Assembly: GCA_036567945.1 (NCBI GenBank)
Contig: DATCTM010000120.1
Span: forward strand, 1 to 29,761
Direction: 5' to 3'
Source of the DNA: BRH-c54 sp036567945
GTDB lineage: Bacteria > Bacteroidota > Bacteroidia > Flavobacteriales_E > Vicingaceae
Length of the DNA: 29,761 bases
Shown here piece by piece: positions 15,151 to 22,675 of this stretch. The first letter of the stretch is position 1. The number at the start of each line of letters is the position of its first letter. The notes beneath the pieces were generated by a model. That model saw nothing but the letters and a program-made list of their open reading frames with translations, was not told the origin of the DNA and did not search any database. The position numbers and the translations under genes are program-made.

Positions 15151-15876
15151 ATGAAAATTTTAGGCATCATTCCATCTCGATACGCATCTACAAGGTTTCC
15201 CGGTAAACCATTAGTAGATATTAAAGGAAAATCGATGATACAAAGAGTGTATGAGCAAGCCAAAAAAGCTACTTGTTTAAGTGATGTAATTATTGCTACC
15301 GATGATGAAAGAATTTACAACCATGCACAAGCATTAAATTTCAAAGTAGTTTATACGGATACAGCTCACCAAAGCGGGACAGACAGATGTGCTGAAGTGT
15401 TGAACAAACTAGATGCAGACTATGATGTGGTAATAAATATTCAAGGAGATGAACCTTATATCAACCCTGAACAAATTGATGAAGTTGGCAGCTGTTTTGA
15501 AGATTCAAAAACCGAAATTGCCACTTTAGGAAAGAAAATAACCAAACAAGAAGAACTTTTCAATATCAATAAACCTAAAGTAATTAAAGCTATTGATGAT
15601 TTTGCCTTGTATTTCAGTCGCCAAACCTTGCCTTTTTTAAGGGGAGTTGAGGAAAAAGATTGGTTAAATCATCAAACATTTTTTAAGCATATAGGTATCT
15701 ATGGCTATAGAGCTGAGGTATTGAAAGCAATTACTCAATTGCCTATGTCAAGCTTAGAAAAAGCTGAAGGCTTGGAGCAGTTGCGATGGTTAGAAAATGG
15801 CTATAAAATTAAAGTGAAAGAAACTTTCCATGAAGCTATTTCTATTGATGTTCCTGAAGATTTGAACCTGATTTGA
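15151..15876 (+). CDS. kdsB: 3-deoxy-manno-octulosonate cytidylyltransferase
   Basis: The 241-residue cytoplasmic enzyme makes CMP-Kdo from Kdo and CTP for LPS inner core, so the cell has Kdo-containing LPS. The N-terminal nucleotide-binding PSRYASTRFPGKPL, the metal- and sugar-binding VINIQGDEPYI, HIGIYGYR, LEKAEGLEQLRWLENG and the terminal SIDVPEDL are all in place. The frame is open 54 bases further upstream (15097), and an AGGAG precedes those codons, but homologues begin at MKILGIIPSR, so 15151 is chosen. It is followed after about 70 bp by an HU-CCDC81/SPOR gene. Confidence 0.97.
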   Translation: MKILGIIPSRYASTRFPGKPLVDIKGKSMIQRVYEQAKKATCLSDVIIATDDERIYNHAQALNFKVVYTDTAHQSGTDRCAEVLNKLDADYDVVINIQGDEPYINPEQIDEVGSCFEDSKTEIATLGKKITKQEELFNINKPKVIKAIDDFALYFSRQTLPFLRGVEEKDWLNHQTFFKHIGIYGYRAEVLKAITQLPMSSLEKAEGLEQLRWLENGYKIKVKETFHEAISIDVPEDLNLI

Positions 15877-15909
15877 ATCGACAATCAAAAAATCTTTTAA
15901 AACTAACGG

Positions 15910-15938
15910 TTGTTTTCTTTTAAAAATTTATAACTTCG
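15910..15938 (+). promoter_or_regulatory. Possible promoter of the HU-CCDC81/SPOR gene
   Basis: TTG (15910-15912), 18 nt, TAACTTCG (15931-15938), 7 of 8 to TAnnTTTG. The ATG at 15948 follows after only 9 nt, implying a leader of a few bases or none. Confidence 0.45.
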
Positions 15939-15947
15939 TAAGTTGTT

Positions 15948-16985
15948 ATGTTGGATATTTCAGTACATATAAGTCAGTTGCTTTTTCACCACGAGTGTGT
16001 GATTCTACCAAATTTTGGAGGGTTTGTATGCAATTATAAGCCAGCTTATATTCAAACAGTTCAGCATAAATTTCATCCGCCATCTAAGCAAATTTCTTTT
16101 AATAAGAACTTAATTGCTAATGATGGGTTACTTACTCATTATGTTTCTAAAAAAGAAAATATAAGTTATGATGAAGCATTAAAAGAAATTGAGGCTTTTG
16201 TTTTAGTTATAAAAACAAAGTTGAGAACGAATAAAGAGTTTACTCTTGGAGATATTGGCGCTTTTGTAATGGATAATGAAAATAGAATTCATTTTGAACC
16301 ATCACTAAGTGAAAACTATTTACTTTCTTCTTATGGATTAACACCAATACAAGTTAGTCCTATAAAGAGAAAGAACTACGAGGAAAAAATTGCTGAACAA
16401 GTAAAAACACTCCCTCAACATAAAAGTAATGTTAGAAAATGGGCTGCAGCTGCTGCTATTATTATTCCTTTAGGGTTTTTAGCTTTTTGGATACCTTCAA
16501 AATATGATTTGTCACAAAATATTAATTACGCCAAATTAAATCCATTTGTGGAGGAAAAAGCAGCCACTTACTCACCCAGAACAGACTTGACAACTTTTGA
16601 GCATGATGATGTTCTTTCTTTAAAAGAAAGCATTAGTAAAACTGCTGAAGGTGAAAAGTATCTTACTTTTTCTTGGTTAAAAGATGAGGAGCCAGTAACT
16701 ATTGCTTTAACAGATAAATACATTGCTCAGGCAGATACCACCAAAGTAATTATTACTAAAACCAATTTACGTTACCATATTATTGCCGGTTGTTTTTCTG
16801 AGAAGAAAAATGCCAACAAAATGGTAAAACAGCTCAAGAATAAAGGTTTTAATGCTTGGATAGTTGGTAAAAGAAAAGGTTTATGGACGGTTAGTTATAA
16901 TAGTCATACTACCAAACAACAAGCTTTAGATGCGTTGGCATTAGCAAAATCTGACAATAGTAAAGCTTGGATTTTGGAAATGTAA
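15948..16985 (+). CDS. HU-CCDC81 and SPOR domain membrane protein
   Basis: This 345-residue protein has a Bacteroidota-specific arrangement. An N-terminal tandem of HU-CCDC81-type modules (about 1-65, starting LLFHHECVILPNFGGFVCNY; about 66-135, with GDIGAF) would face the cytoplasm. One membrane helix follows at 165-183 after a Lys/Arg-rich stretch. A periplasmic linker leads to a C-terminal SPOR domain (about 275-345, YHIIAGCFSEKKNANKMVKQL, GLWTVSY), which in other proteins binds denuded septal peptidoglycan. HU relatives bind DNA, so a link between nucleoid and division site is an attractive but untested reading. It converges on cbpM with only 11 bp between the two genes. Confidence 0.88.
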   Translation: MLDISVHISQLLFHHECVILPNFGGFVCNYKPAYIQTVQHKFHPPSKQISFNKNLIANDGLLTHYVSKKENISYDEALKEIEAFVLVIKTKLRTNKEFTLGDIGAFVMDNENRIHFEPSLSENYLLSSYGLTPIQVSPIKRKNYEEKIAEQVKTLPQHKSNVRKWAAAAAIIIPLGFLAFWIPSKYDLSQNINYAKLNPFVEEKAATYSPRTDLTTFEHDDVLSLKESISKTAEGEKYLTFSWLKDEEPVTIALTDKYIAQADTTKVIITKTNLRYHIIAGCFSEKKNANKMVKQLKNKGFNAWIVGKRKGLWTVSYNSHTTKQQALDALALAKSDNSKAWILEM

Positions 16986-16996
16986 TGATTTCAACA

Positions 16997-17287
16997 TTAT
17001 TCATATAAACTCAAACGTTTTTTTAAATACAGAATTTCGCTTTCCATTTCTTCAATTCGAAGCAACATTTCATTAATAATATCTAATCCCTGGGTGTTTA
17101 TTCCAAAATCTTGGTGTAAACGAAACATACGTTCAATTGTGTCAATCTCGTCTTCGAGTAAGTAGAATGTATCATCTATTTGTTGGTGTGAAATCATATC
17201 AAATTCAATGAGTTCTTTAAGAAAAACATCGCTGATATTTGTATGTCGGCAAAATTTATCTAATAATATATATTGTTTTTTACTCAT
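16997..17287 (-). CDS. cbpM: Chaperone modulator CbpM-like protein
   Basis: This 96-residue MerR-HTH-like protein has an N-terminal winged-helix-type region (LDKFCRHTNISDVFLKELIEFDMIS), the turn DFGINTQGLDIINEML and a C-terminal coiled coil. This matches CbpM, which binds the J domain of CbpA and tunes its chaperone activity. The gene starts 2 bp after the cbpA stop, the usual arrangement, and that adjacency strongly supports the call. Confidence 0.85.
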   Translation of the reverse strand: MSKKQYILLDKFCRHTNISDVFLKELIEFDMISHQQIDDTFYLLEDEIDTIERMFRLHQDFGINTQGLDIINEMLLRIEEMESEILYLKKRLSLYE

Positions 17288-17289
17288 GA

Positions 17290-18189
17290 TTATTTCATTT
17301 TAGAAAGTTCAGTAAATAATTCTTTTTCTTTGTTACTTAAGTTTTTAGGGATGATTATATTATAGGTGATATATAAATCTCCATAACTGTTTTCTTTCTT
17401 ATAGGTGGGCATTCCTTTTCCTTTTAGTTTTATTTTTGTTCCGTTTTGAGTACCAGGGGATACATTTAATTTTACTTTTCCTGTTAATGTATCTATTTGT
17501 ATAGATCCGCCCAAAATGGCTTTATATAAATCGACATCAATTTTTTTGTATAAATTATTTCCCACACGTTTAAAATCGGTATTGTTAACAATATGGAATG
17601 TTATATATAAATCTCCTTTCGGACCTCCATTGTAACCTTCAGCTCCATAACCTTTAATTTTAATGGTTTGACCATCTTCCACACCTGCGGGAATGGTTAA
17701 GCGAATTTTTTTACCACCAAGCTCTAAAGTTTGTTTTTGAGTAGTTAAAATATCTGTTAAATTTAATTTAAGAGTTGCTTTATAGTCATCTCCTTTAAAT
17801 TGAATAGACTGGTTTTGTGTACGAAACTTATTTGTATTTCCAAAAAGCGATTCAAAAAAGTCAGAAAAACCACTTCCTTCAAAATCATGAGCAAAATATT
17901 CTTTATTTCCTTGTGAGTAATTTTGTTTTTTTTGTTGCTGATGAGCTTTTTCAAATTCATCTGCATGTTTCCAGTCTTTTCCGTATTGGTCGTACTTTTT
18001 TCTTTTTTCAGGATCACTTAATACTTCATTTGCTTCATTTATTTGTTGAAACTGTTTTTTAGCAGTATCATTATTGGGGTTTAGGTCAGGATGATATTTT
18101 CTAGCTAATTTACGATAGGCTTTTTTTATATCGTCTGATGAGGCATTTTTGTTTAACCCTAATATCTTATAATAATCTATGAATTCCAT
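17290..18189 (-). CDS. cbpA: CbpA-type DnaJ co-chaperone
   Basis: The 299-residue J-domain protein stimulates DnaK. The J domain is at 1-70 with HPD at 33-35 (KYHPDLNPNN). A Phe/Gly-poor, Gln/Lys-rich linker follows with FSDFFESLFGN, then the C-terminal substrate-binding domains (IRLTIPAGVEDGQTIKIKG, GDLYITFHI, VKLNVSPGTQNGTKIKLKGKGMP). The CxxCxGxG zinc region of class I DnaJ is absent, so it is CbpA-like. It forms a pair with cbpM. A terminator separates it from the hsp20 unit upstream, so it probably has its own promoter in the roughly 125-bp gap, which I could not define. Confidence 0.93.
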   Translation of the reverse strand: MEFIDYYKILGLNKNASSDDIKKAYRKLARKYHPDLNPNNDTAKKQFQQINEANEVLSDPEKRKKYDQYGKDWKHADEFEKAHQQQKKQNYSQGNKEYFAHDFEGSGFSDFFESLFGNTNKFRTQNQSIQFKGDDYKATLKLNLTDILTTQKQTLELGGKKIRLTIPAGVEDGQTIKIKGYGAEGYNGGPKGDLYITFHIVNNTDFKRVGNNLYKKIDVDLYKAILGGSIQIDTLTGKVKLNVSPGTQNGTKIKLKGKGMPTYKKENSYGDLYITYNIIIPKNLSNKEKELFTELSKMK

Positions 18190-18207
18190 GTTGTCTTTTG
18201 TGTGTAA

Positions 18208-18236
18208 AAAACTCCAACAAAAACTGTTGGAGTTTT
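18208..18236 (-). terminator. Rho-independent terminator before cbpA
   Basis: A 12-bp perfect stem AAAACTCCAACA (18208-18219) / TGTTGGAGTTTT (18225-18236) with a 5-nt loop and six T on the minus strand. It ends the hsp20-lipoprotein transcript. Confidence 0.85.
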
Positions 18237-18315
18237 ATAAGTTAACCATTTTTTGTATTAGTTTTAGTTTATTTATCATAGTGCAACTTAATGTTAATGA
18301 GCGATAATTTCATGG

Positions 18316-18786
18316 TTATTTTTTTTCTTTTTTCGATTCTATTAATCCCGGATATTGTTTTTCTAAGAACTCATTTCTTAAAGAATCCATTTCATGCATC
18401 ATTTTGTCAATATTAAAATCAAGTTGATTCCACTGGTTTAAAAAATAGTCTTCTTTAAAAAAGTTGTCCATAAGCAAGGAGTCATTTTTAGGGAAGAATG
18501 AAAAATGCTCGCTCCAATCGAATAATGAATTATTTTTTATATAATCATCAAACGATTGCATTACACTATCTAAATTTACCGTATTACTATCTCCATTTGC
18601 TAATGAATACGACCATGTATAAACGGAATCGTATTTTGTAATATTACCGTCTTTGTCTATTTCCTTATTCACACTCCAACTTTCTTTAGGAGTTTTTTTT
18701 GTATTTAATTTATCTTTTTCATTTTCTTGAGCATTACAAGATAATATTGAAAATATTAAGAATGATATTAATGCTATTTTTTTCAT
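18316..18786 (-). CDS. Hypothetical lipoprotein in the heat-shock cluster
   Basis: This 156-residue protein has signal sequence MKKIALISFLIFSILSC with lipobox Cys 17, then a charged, Asp/Ser/Lys-rich soluble part with WSVNKEIDKDGNITKYDSVYTWSY and predicted helices to the end (MHEMDSLRNEFLEK). I do not recognise the family. The frame is open to 18825, but those codons lie inside a perfect hairpin and lack a signal sequence, so the ATG at 18786 is chosen. It follows hsp20 by about 50 bp and precedes a terminator, so hsp20 and this gene form one unit. A role in envelope stress is inferred only from position. Confidence 0.65.
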   Translation of the reverse strand: MKKIALISFLIFSILSCNAQENEKDKLNTKKTPKESWSVNKEIDKDGNITKYDSVYTWSYSLANGDSNTVNLDSVMQSFDDYIKNNSLFDWSEHFSFFPKNDSLLMDNFFKEDYFLNQWNQLDFNIDKMMHEMDSLRNEFLEKQYPGLIESKKEKK

Positions 18787-18805
18787 GACTATTTTGTTTT
18801 TTAAG

Positions 18806-18840
18806 TTAAATAGTGCATGAACCATTCATGCACTATTTAA
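18806..18840 (-). promoter_or_regulatory. Perfect 16-bp hairpin between hsp20 and the lipoprotein gene
   Basis: TTAAATAGTGCATGAA (18806-18821) and TTCATGCACTATTTAA (18825-18840) are exact reverse complements with a 3-nt loop. On the minus strand the stem contains the hsp20 stop codon. No T-run follows, so it is not an ordinary terminator; it may protect the hsp20 mRNA 3' end, be a processing site, or reduce expression of the lipoprotein gene 19 nt further on. Confidence 0.8.
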
Positions 18841-19274
18841 GAAATTTCTATAAAACGAGTTGGTTTTACTTTAGCCTCTTCTTTTTTATTGATTTCTATA
18901 CTTAAAACTCCATCTTTATAATGAGCAGAAATTTTTTCGTTATCTGCAGCATCGGGTAGGGTAAATGATCTTGAGAATGAACTGTACCTGTATTCTCTTC
19001 TAGTGTAGTTTTCATCTTTTTTCTCTTCAGTGCTTTCGGATTTTTCTTCTGAAGAAATGGTTAAAAGGTTCTGATCTAATTTAATGTTAAAATCATCTTT
19101 CTTTTTTCCAGGAGCTGCTAACTCAATGGTATATTTCTCCTCATTTTCTTTAATATTTACGGCCGGTGTTGTGGCACTTGTTTCACTTAAACCAGTGTTT
19201 CTAAAAAAATCATCGTTAAAAAAATCATTCCAAATAGATGGAAAAACGCTGTTGTTTCTTTTTACTATTGTCAT
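18837..19274 (-). CDS. Small heat-shock protein, Hsp20/alpha-crystallin family
   Basis: The 145-residue ATP-independent holdase has an N-terminal region with IWNDFFNDDFFRN. The alpha-crystallin domain spans about 35-130: PAVNIKENEEKYTIELAAPGKKKDDFNI, RREYRYSSFSRSFTLP and the signature AHYKDGVLSIEI. The C-terminal tail is short and ends FIEIS. It carries no clear I-x-I motif beyond the final IEI. It heads a unit with a lipoprotein gene next to cbpA-cbpM, a heat-shock neighbourhood. I found no CIRCE repeat in the roughly 190-bp upstream region; an 8-bp inverted repeat GACATTAT/ATAATGTC (19392-19433) is the only notable structure. Confidence 0.95.
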   Translation of the reverse strand: MTIVKRNNSVFPSIWNDFFNDDFFRNTGLSETSATTPAVNIKENEEKYTIELAAPGKKKDDFNIKLDQNLLTISSEEKSESTEEKKDENYTRREYRYSSFSRSFTLPDAADNEKISAHYKDGVLSIEINKKEEAKVKPTRFIEIS

Positions 19275-19463
19275 GGCTTATAATATTTAAAGGTTAATAA
19301 TTAATTTTTATTAACGATATTCTCAATTTTTTTGCCATTACAAAAATGCTGAAAAAATTACATAAAAATCATATAACTACCTATATTGCAAGACATTATT
19401 TCAGAAAGGAATTGTAAAAAAAGTCATAATGTCAGCATATAAAAGAAAGATTAATGTGCATTA

Positions 19464-20405
19464 TTATTTTTTAGAAAAGAAAAGTTCAATTTTATCAGCT
19501 AAAAAAGTAGAGAGTTTTTTATAAGACTCTACCGTCCAACCGGCTACATGCGGACTAAGAATAACATTTTCGGCATTTTTTAAGTAGTTAAATGCTTCGT
19601 GGTGGGTTTGTTCTAATTCAAACGATTTGCTTTCAAATTCCAATACATCCAAACAAGCTCCCAATACTTTTCCCGATTGAAGTGCTTGAATTAAATCGTC
19701 AGTTTTTACATTGTTTCCTCTAGCGGTATTTATCAGGTAAATGTTTTTCTTAAAGTTATTCAGAAAAGCAGTATTTACATAATGTTTGGTTTCTTCCGAA
19801 AGTGGTAGGTGAATGCTTAAAATATCAGTTTGTTCAAACAACTCGTTTAAGGAAACTTCATCAACAAAAAAACCATCAAAGTCTTTTTTATACTTATCGT
19901 AAGCGATTACGTTACAATTGAAACCGACTAATTTTTTAGCCAATGCTTCTCCCATGTTTCCGTAGCCTAAAATACCAACAGTTTTGCCCGAAAGTTCTAT
20001 GCCTCGGTTGGCTTCTCTATCCCAAATCCCTTGACGCACCTGAGCATCACCTTGTTTTAGTTGGTTGAATAACATCAGTAACATTCCAATAGCATGTTCG
20101 CCAACAGCGTCTTTATTGCCTTCGGGAGAATTAAAAACACTAATATTTTTTTGTGCGGCATAAGCAACATCAATATTTTCTAATCCGGCACCTGAGCGAG
20201 CAATAAATTTAAGGTTTATAGCTTTATCAAGAAATGATTTATTTATTGTAAATCGGCTTCGGATGACAATACCAAAGTAATCGGAAATACTTTTTTCAAT
20301 ACTTGTTTTTGAGGAGGTATAATCGTGTTCACATACAAAGCCCATTTGTATTAAACGTTCTTCTAAAATAGGGTGAACAGTATCTATGAATAAAATTTTA
20401 GGCAT
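19464..20405 (-). CDS. D-isomer specific 2-hydroxyacid dehydrogenase
   Basis: This 313-residue NAD-dependent dehydrogenase resembles the SerA/phosphoglycerate dehydrogenase branch. The Rossmann motif is GILGYGNMG (144-152). Catalytic residues are seen as Arg in INTARG, an acidic residue in CLDVLEFE, and His in LSPHVAGWT. IARSGAGLENIDV (68-80) is the usual substrate-side motif. There is no ACT domain, so it is the short form. The exact substrate (3-phosphoglycerate, glyoxylate or another acid) is uncertain. Its start overlaps the mgtE stop by 8 bp, so the two genes are translationally coupled, although no metabolic link is obvious. Confidence 0.9.
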   Translation of the reverse strand: MPKILFIDTVHPILEERLIQMGFVCEHDYTSSKTSIEKSISDYFGIVIRSRFTINKSFLDKAINLKFIARSGAGLENIDVAYAAQKNISVFNSPEGNKDAVGEHAIGMLLMLFNQLKQGDAQVRQGIWDREANRGIELSGKTVGILGYGNMGEALAKKLVGFNCNVIAYDKYKKDFDGFFVDEVSLNELFEQTDILSIHLPLSEETKHYVNTAFLNNFKKNIYLINTARGNNVKTDDLIQALQSGKVLGACLDVLEFESKSFELEQTHHEAFNYLKNAENVILSPHVAGWTVESYKKLSTFLADKIELFFSKK

Positions 20406-21750
20406 ACATTAGGTAACCAATAAAAAAGTATAGAAAAATTCCAAAAATATCGTTGGTTGTGGTGATAAATGGACCTGTTGCTAGTGCCGGATCTATTTTG
20501 TACTTATTTAGCATTAATGGGATAATTGTTCCGAAAATTCCTGCAAAAAAGATAACAGAAATAAGTGCTATGCTTACCGTAATAGCTAGGGTTAAGGTTT
20601 CTTCAAAAAAATAATTATAGCCAAAAATAATGGCAGAACAAACTACTCCGTTTAGAATTCCTACAGCCATTTCTTTGCCCACTTTACTCCAAACACTGTT
20701 TAGTCCTAGTGAGTTATTTGCCAACCCTTGCACTATTAATGCCGAAGATTGAACTCCAACATTTCCGCCCATAGCGGCAATTAGTGGAATGAAAAATGCC
20801 ATTTCAGGGTGTATTTGAATTTGGTTTTCGTAAATGCCAATAATTTTTGAACTTACAATTCCACCTAACAAACCAACTAATAACCAAGGCAATCTTGCTC
20901 TGGAGATTACCCAAAATTTATCTGAAGATTCAACATTTTCGGAGATACCAGAAGCCATTTGGTAATCTCTTTCGGCTTCTTCCTTAATTACATCAACTAC
21001 ATCATCAATGGTGATTCTACCCAGCAATCTACCCATTTCATCAACAACAGGAACAGAAACTAAATCGTATTTTTCCATGATGTTGGCTACTTGTTCATCA
21101 TCCGTATCGGGAGTTACGGAAAGGATGTCGTCATCATAAATATCTTTTACCTTTTTATTACTTGGTGTAAGTAATAGCTTTCGCAAAGAAATTCTACCTT
21201 TTAAAACATCATCATCATCAACAACATAAACGGTGTAAATTTTATCTAATTCTTCAGCTTGTTTTTTAAGTTCAGTGAGGCAATTTCCAATAGTCCAATT
21301 CCAATTTACTTTTGCCAATTCATTTGCCATCAAACCACCGGCAGTATCTTCGGGATAGTTTAATAGTTTAAGAATATCTGATGCTTGTTCTATATCTTCA
21401 ATGTGCGAGATTACTTCATCTCTTTTTTCATCAGAAAGTTCCCCAATAACATCTGCCGCATCATCGGAATCCATATTATCGATGAATTTAGAAGCAATTT
21501 CTTGGGAAGTTAGGGCTGCTAAGAATTTTTCTCTGGTATCTTCATCTAGCTCAACCAATACATCGGAACTTAATTCTTGTGGTAAGAAACTAAAAAAAGT
21601 TTTGGCTTGATTTAAGGATTGCTCATCAAGAATTTCGGCAATATCTGCAGGGTGCAAATCTTGAATTAACATCAATACCTCTTGCTCTGCACCTACGGCA
21701 ACAGCATTGTTAAGGTGATCTAAAAATTCTTTTGTTAATTCAAACTGCAT
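20398..21750 (-). CDS. mgtE: Magnesium transporter MgtE
   Basis: The 450-residue Mg2+ channel has the cytosolic N domain (about 20-125, acidic, LHPADIAEILDEQS, MDSDDAADVIGELS), a hinge with YPEDTAGGLM, two CBS domains (about 140-250, IDDVVDVIKEE at the end) that sense Mg2+, and five C-terminal helices. The helices carry the pore motifs PLIAAMGGNVGVQSSALIVQGL and TTTNDIFGIFLYF. Length and layout are standard. A consensus promoter is 21 nt upstream, leaving too little leader for an M-box riboswitch, so regulation is more likely through the protein's own CBS sensor. It overlaps the downstream dehydrogenase gene by 8 bp. Confidence 0.97.
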   Translation of the reverse strand: MQFELTKEFLDHLNNAVAVGAEQEVLMLIQDLHPADIAEILDEQSLNQAKTFFSFLPQELSSDVLVELDEDTREKFLAALTSQEIASKFIDNMDSDDAADVIGELSDEKRDEVISHIEDIEQASDILKLLNYPEDTAGGLMANELAKVNWNWTIGNCLTELKKQAEELDKIYTVYVVDDDDVLKGRISLRKLLLTPSNKKVKDIYDDDILSVTPDTDDEQVANIMEKYDLVSVPVVDEMGRLLGRITIDDVVDVIKEEAERDYQMASGISENVESSDKFWVISRARLPWLLVGLLGGIVSSKIIGIYENQIQIHPEMAFFIPLIAAMGGNVGVQSSALIVQGLANNSLGLNSVWSKVGKEMAVGILNGVVCSAIIFGYNYFFEETLTLAITVSIALISVIFFAGIFGTIIPLMLNKYKIDPALATGPFITTTNDIFGIFLYFFIGYLMYA

Positions 21751-21770
21751 GACATAGTATATAAGGCTTG

Positions 21771-21800
21771 CAAAGTTATCATTTTCAATGCGAATTCCAA
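21771..21800 (-). promoter_or_regulatory. Promoter of mgtE
   Basis: Minus-strand TTG (21800-21798), 19 nt, TAACTTTG (21778-21771), an exact consensus match 20 nt before the ATG at 21750. Leader about 14 nt. Confidence 0.7.
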
Positions 21801-21828
21801 TAAGAAATTATTTTCGCTTAAAATTGAC

Positions 21829-21836
21829 TAATTTTG
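21829..21836 (+). promoter_or_regulatory. Possible -7 box of the cation-channel gene
   Basis: TAATTTTG matches TAnnTTTG, 29 nt before the ATG at 21866. The -33 region is poor. Its position supports the 21866 start over the in-frame 21788 codon, which would overlap the mgtE promoter. Confidence 0.45.
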
Positions 21837-21865
21837 AAACTGATAATCAACTTATACTATATTTT

Positions 21866-22675
21866 ATGCCGTCATTTAGAGACAAAATGTTTGTTGTTAT
21901 TTTTGGGACAGATACCAAAGCGGGTAAAAGATTTGATATTGTATTGTTGTGGTTGATATTAGCTAGTGTACTGACAGTAATATTAGAGAGCATACCACAA
22001 TTAGAACAAGACTTCGCTTCAGGGTTTTTTATTTTAGAATTATTTTTTACAGGATTTTTTACTATAGAGTATTTATTAAGAATATGGGTTAGTCCGAAAC
22101 CTAAGAATTATATATTTAGTTTTTGGGGTATAGTAGATTTATTAGCTATTTTACCTACTTATTTAATTTTCATTTTACCCAATATTCATTTTTTGGTTGC
22201 TATACGCTCGTTAAGGTTGTTAAGGGTTTTCAGAATAATTAAATTAGTAAGATTTATTAAAGAAGCCAACACACTTAAAAAAGCCTTAGTTTCTAGCATT
22301 TACAAAACCAGCACTTTTTTGTTTACCATTTTAGCTATTGTAGTTATTATGGGAACCATAATGTATGTAGTGGAGGGAGCAGAAAATGGCTTTACTAGTA
22401 TTCCTCAGAGTATTTATTGGGCAATTATTACCATTACAACTGTTGGGTATGGGGATATTGTTCCTACTACAGTTTTAGGAAAGTTTATTTCGTCTGTGGT
22501 AATGATTATTGGATATTCTATAATTGCTGTTCCAACGGCTATTTTTACTGTTGAGGTAGCACGAGCTGGTAACGAACAAAAAGTTTGTGCTAAATGTAAA
22601 TATCAAAACAGTGTAAATGCTAATTTTTGTAATAACTGCGGTAACGATTTAAAACAAAACAATGATGGATATTAA
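21866..22675 (+). CDS. Voltage-gated-type cation channel with C-terminal zinc ribbon
   Basis: This 269-residue six-helix channel of the voltage-gated K+ type carries S4 charges at every third residue (R114, R117, R120, R123, K126, R129). The pore has the potassium filter TTVGYGD at 191-197, and S6 ends AVPTAIFTVEVAR. After S6 comes a short cytoplasmic zinc ribbon with C241, C244, C255 and C258 (CAKCKY...FCNNCG). K+ selectivity follows from the filter; regulation through the ribbon is inference. The open frame reaches 21788, but 21866 fits the promoter and the family start. The last 14 bp overlap the MscS gene, so the two channels are co-expressed. Confidence 0.92.
   Translation: MPSFRDKMFVVIFGTDTKAGKRFDIVLLWLILASVLTVILESIPQLEQDFASGFFILELFFTGFFTIEYLLRIWVSPKPKNYIFSFWGIVDLLAILPTYLIFILPNIHFLVAIRSLRLLRVFRIIKLVRFIKEANTLKKALVSSIYKTSTFLFTILAIVVIMGTIMYVVEGAENGFTSIPQSIYWAIITITTVGYGDIVPTTVLGKFISSVVMIIGYSIIAVPTAIFTVEVARAGNEQKVCAKCKYQNSVNANFCNNCGNDLKQNNDGY

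Noticed and set aside
17763..18017. 84-codon Lys-rich frame inside cbpA
   Set aside because: It is the same strand in another frame, low-complexity, and fully covered by the well-supported cbpA gene.
18787..18825. Longer start of the heat-shock-cluster lipoprotein
   Set aside because: These codons are in the hairpin and would place residues before a clean lipoprotein signal sequence.
19275..19463. CIRCE-type HrcA operator before hsp20
   Set aside because: No TTAGCACTC/GAGTGCTAA inverted repeat is present; only an unrelated 8-bp inverted repeat is seen.
21751..21787. M-box type Mg2+ riboswitch ahead of mgtE
   Set aside because: The matched promoter leaves only about 14 nt of leader, far too short for the structure.
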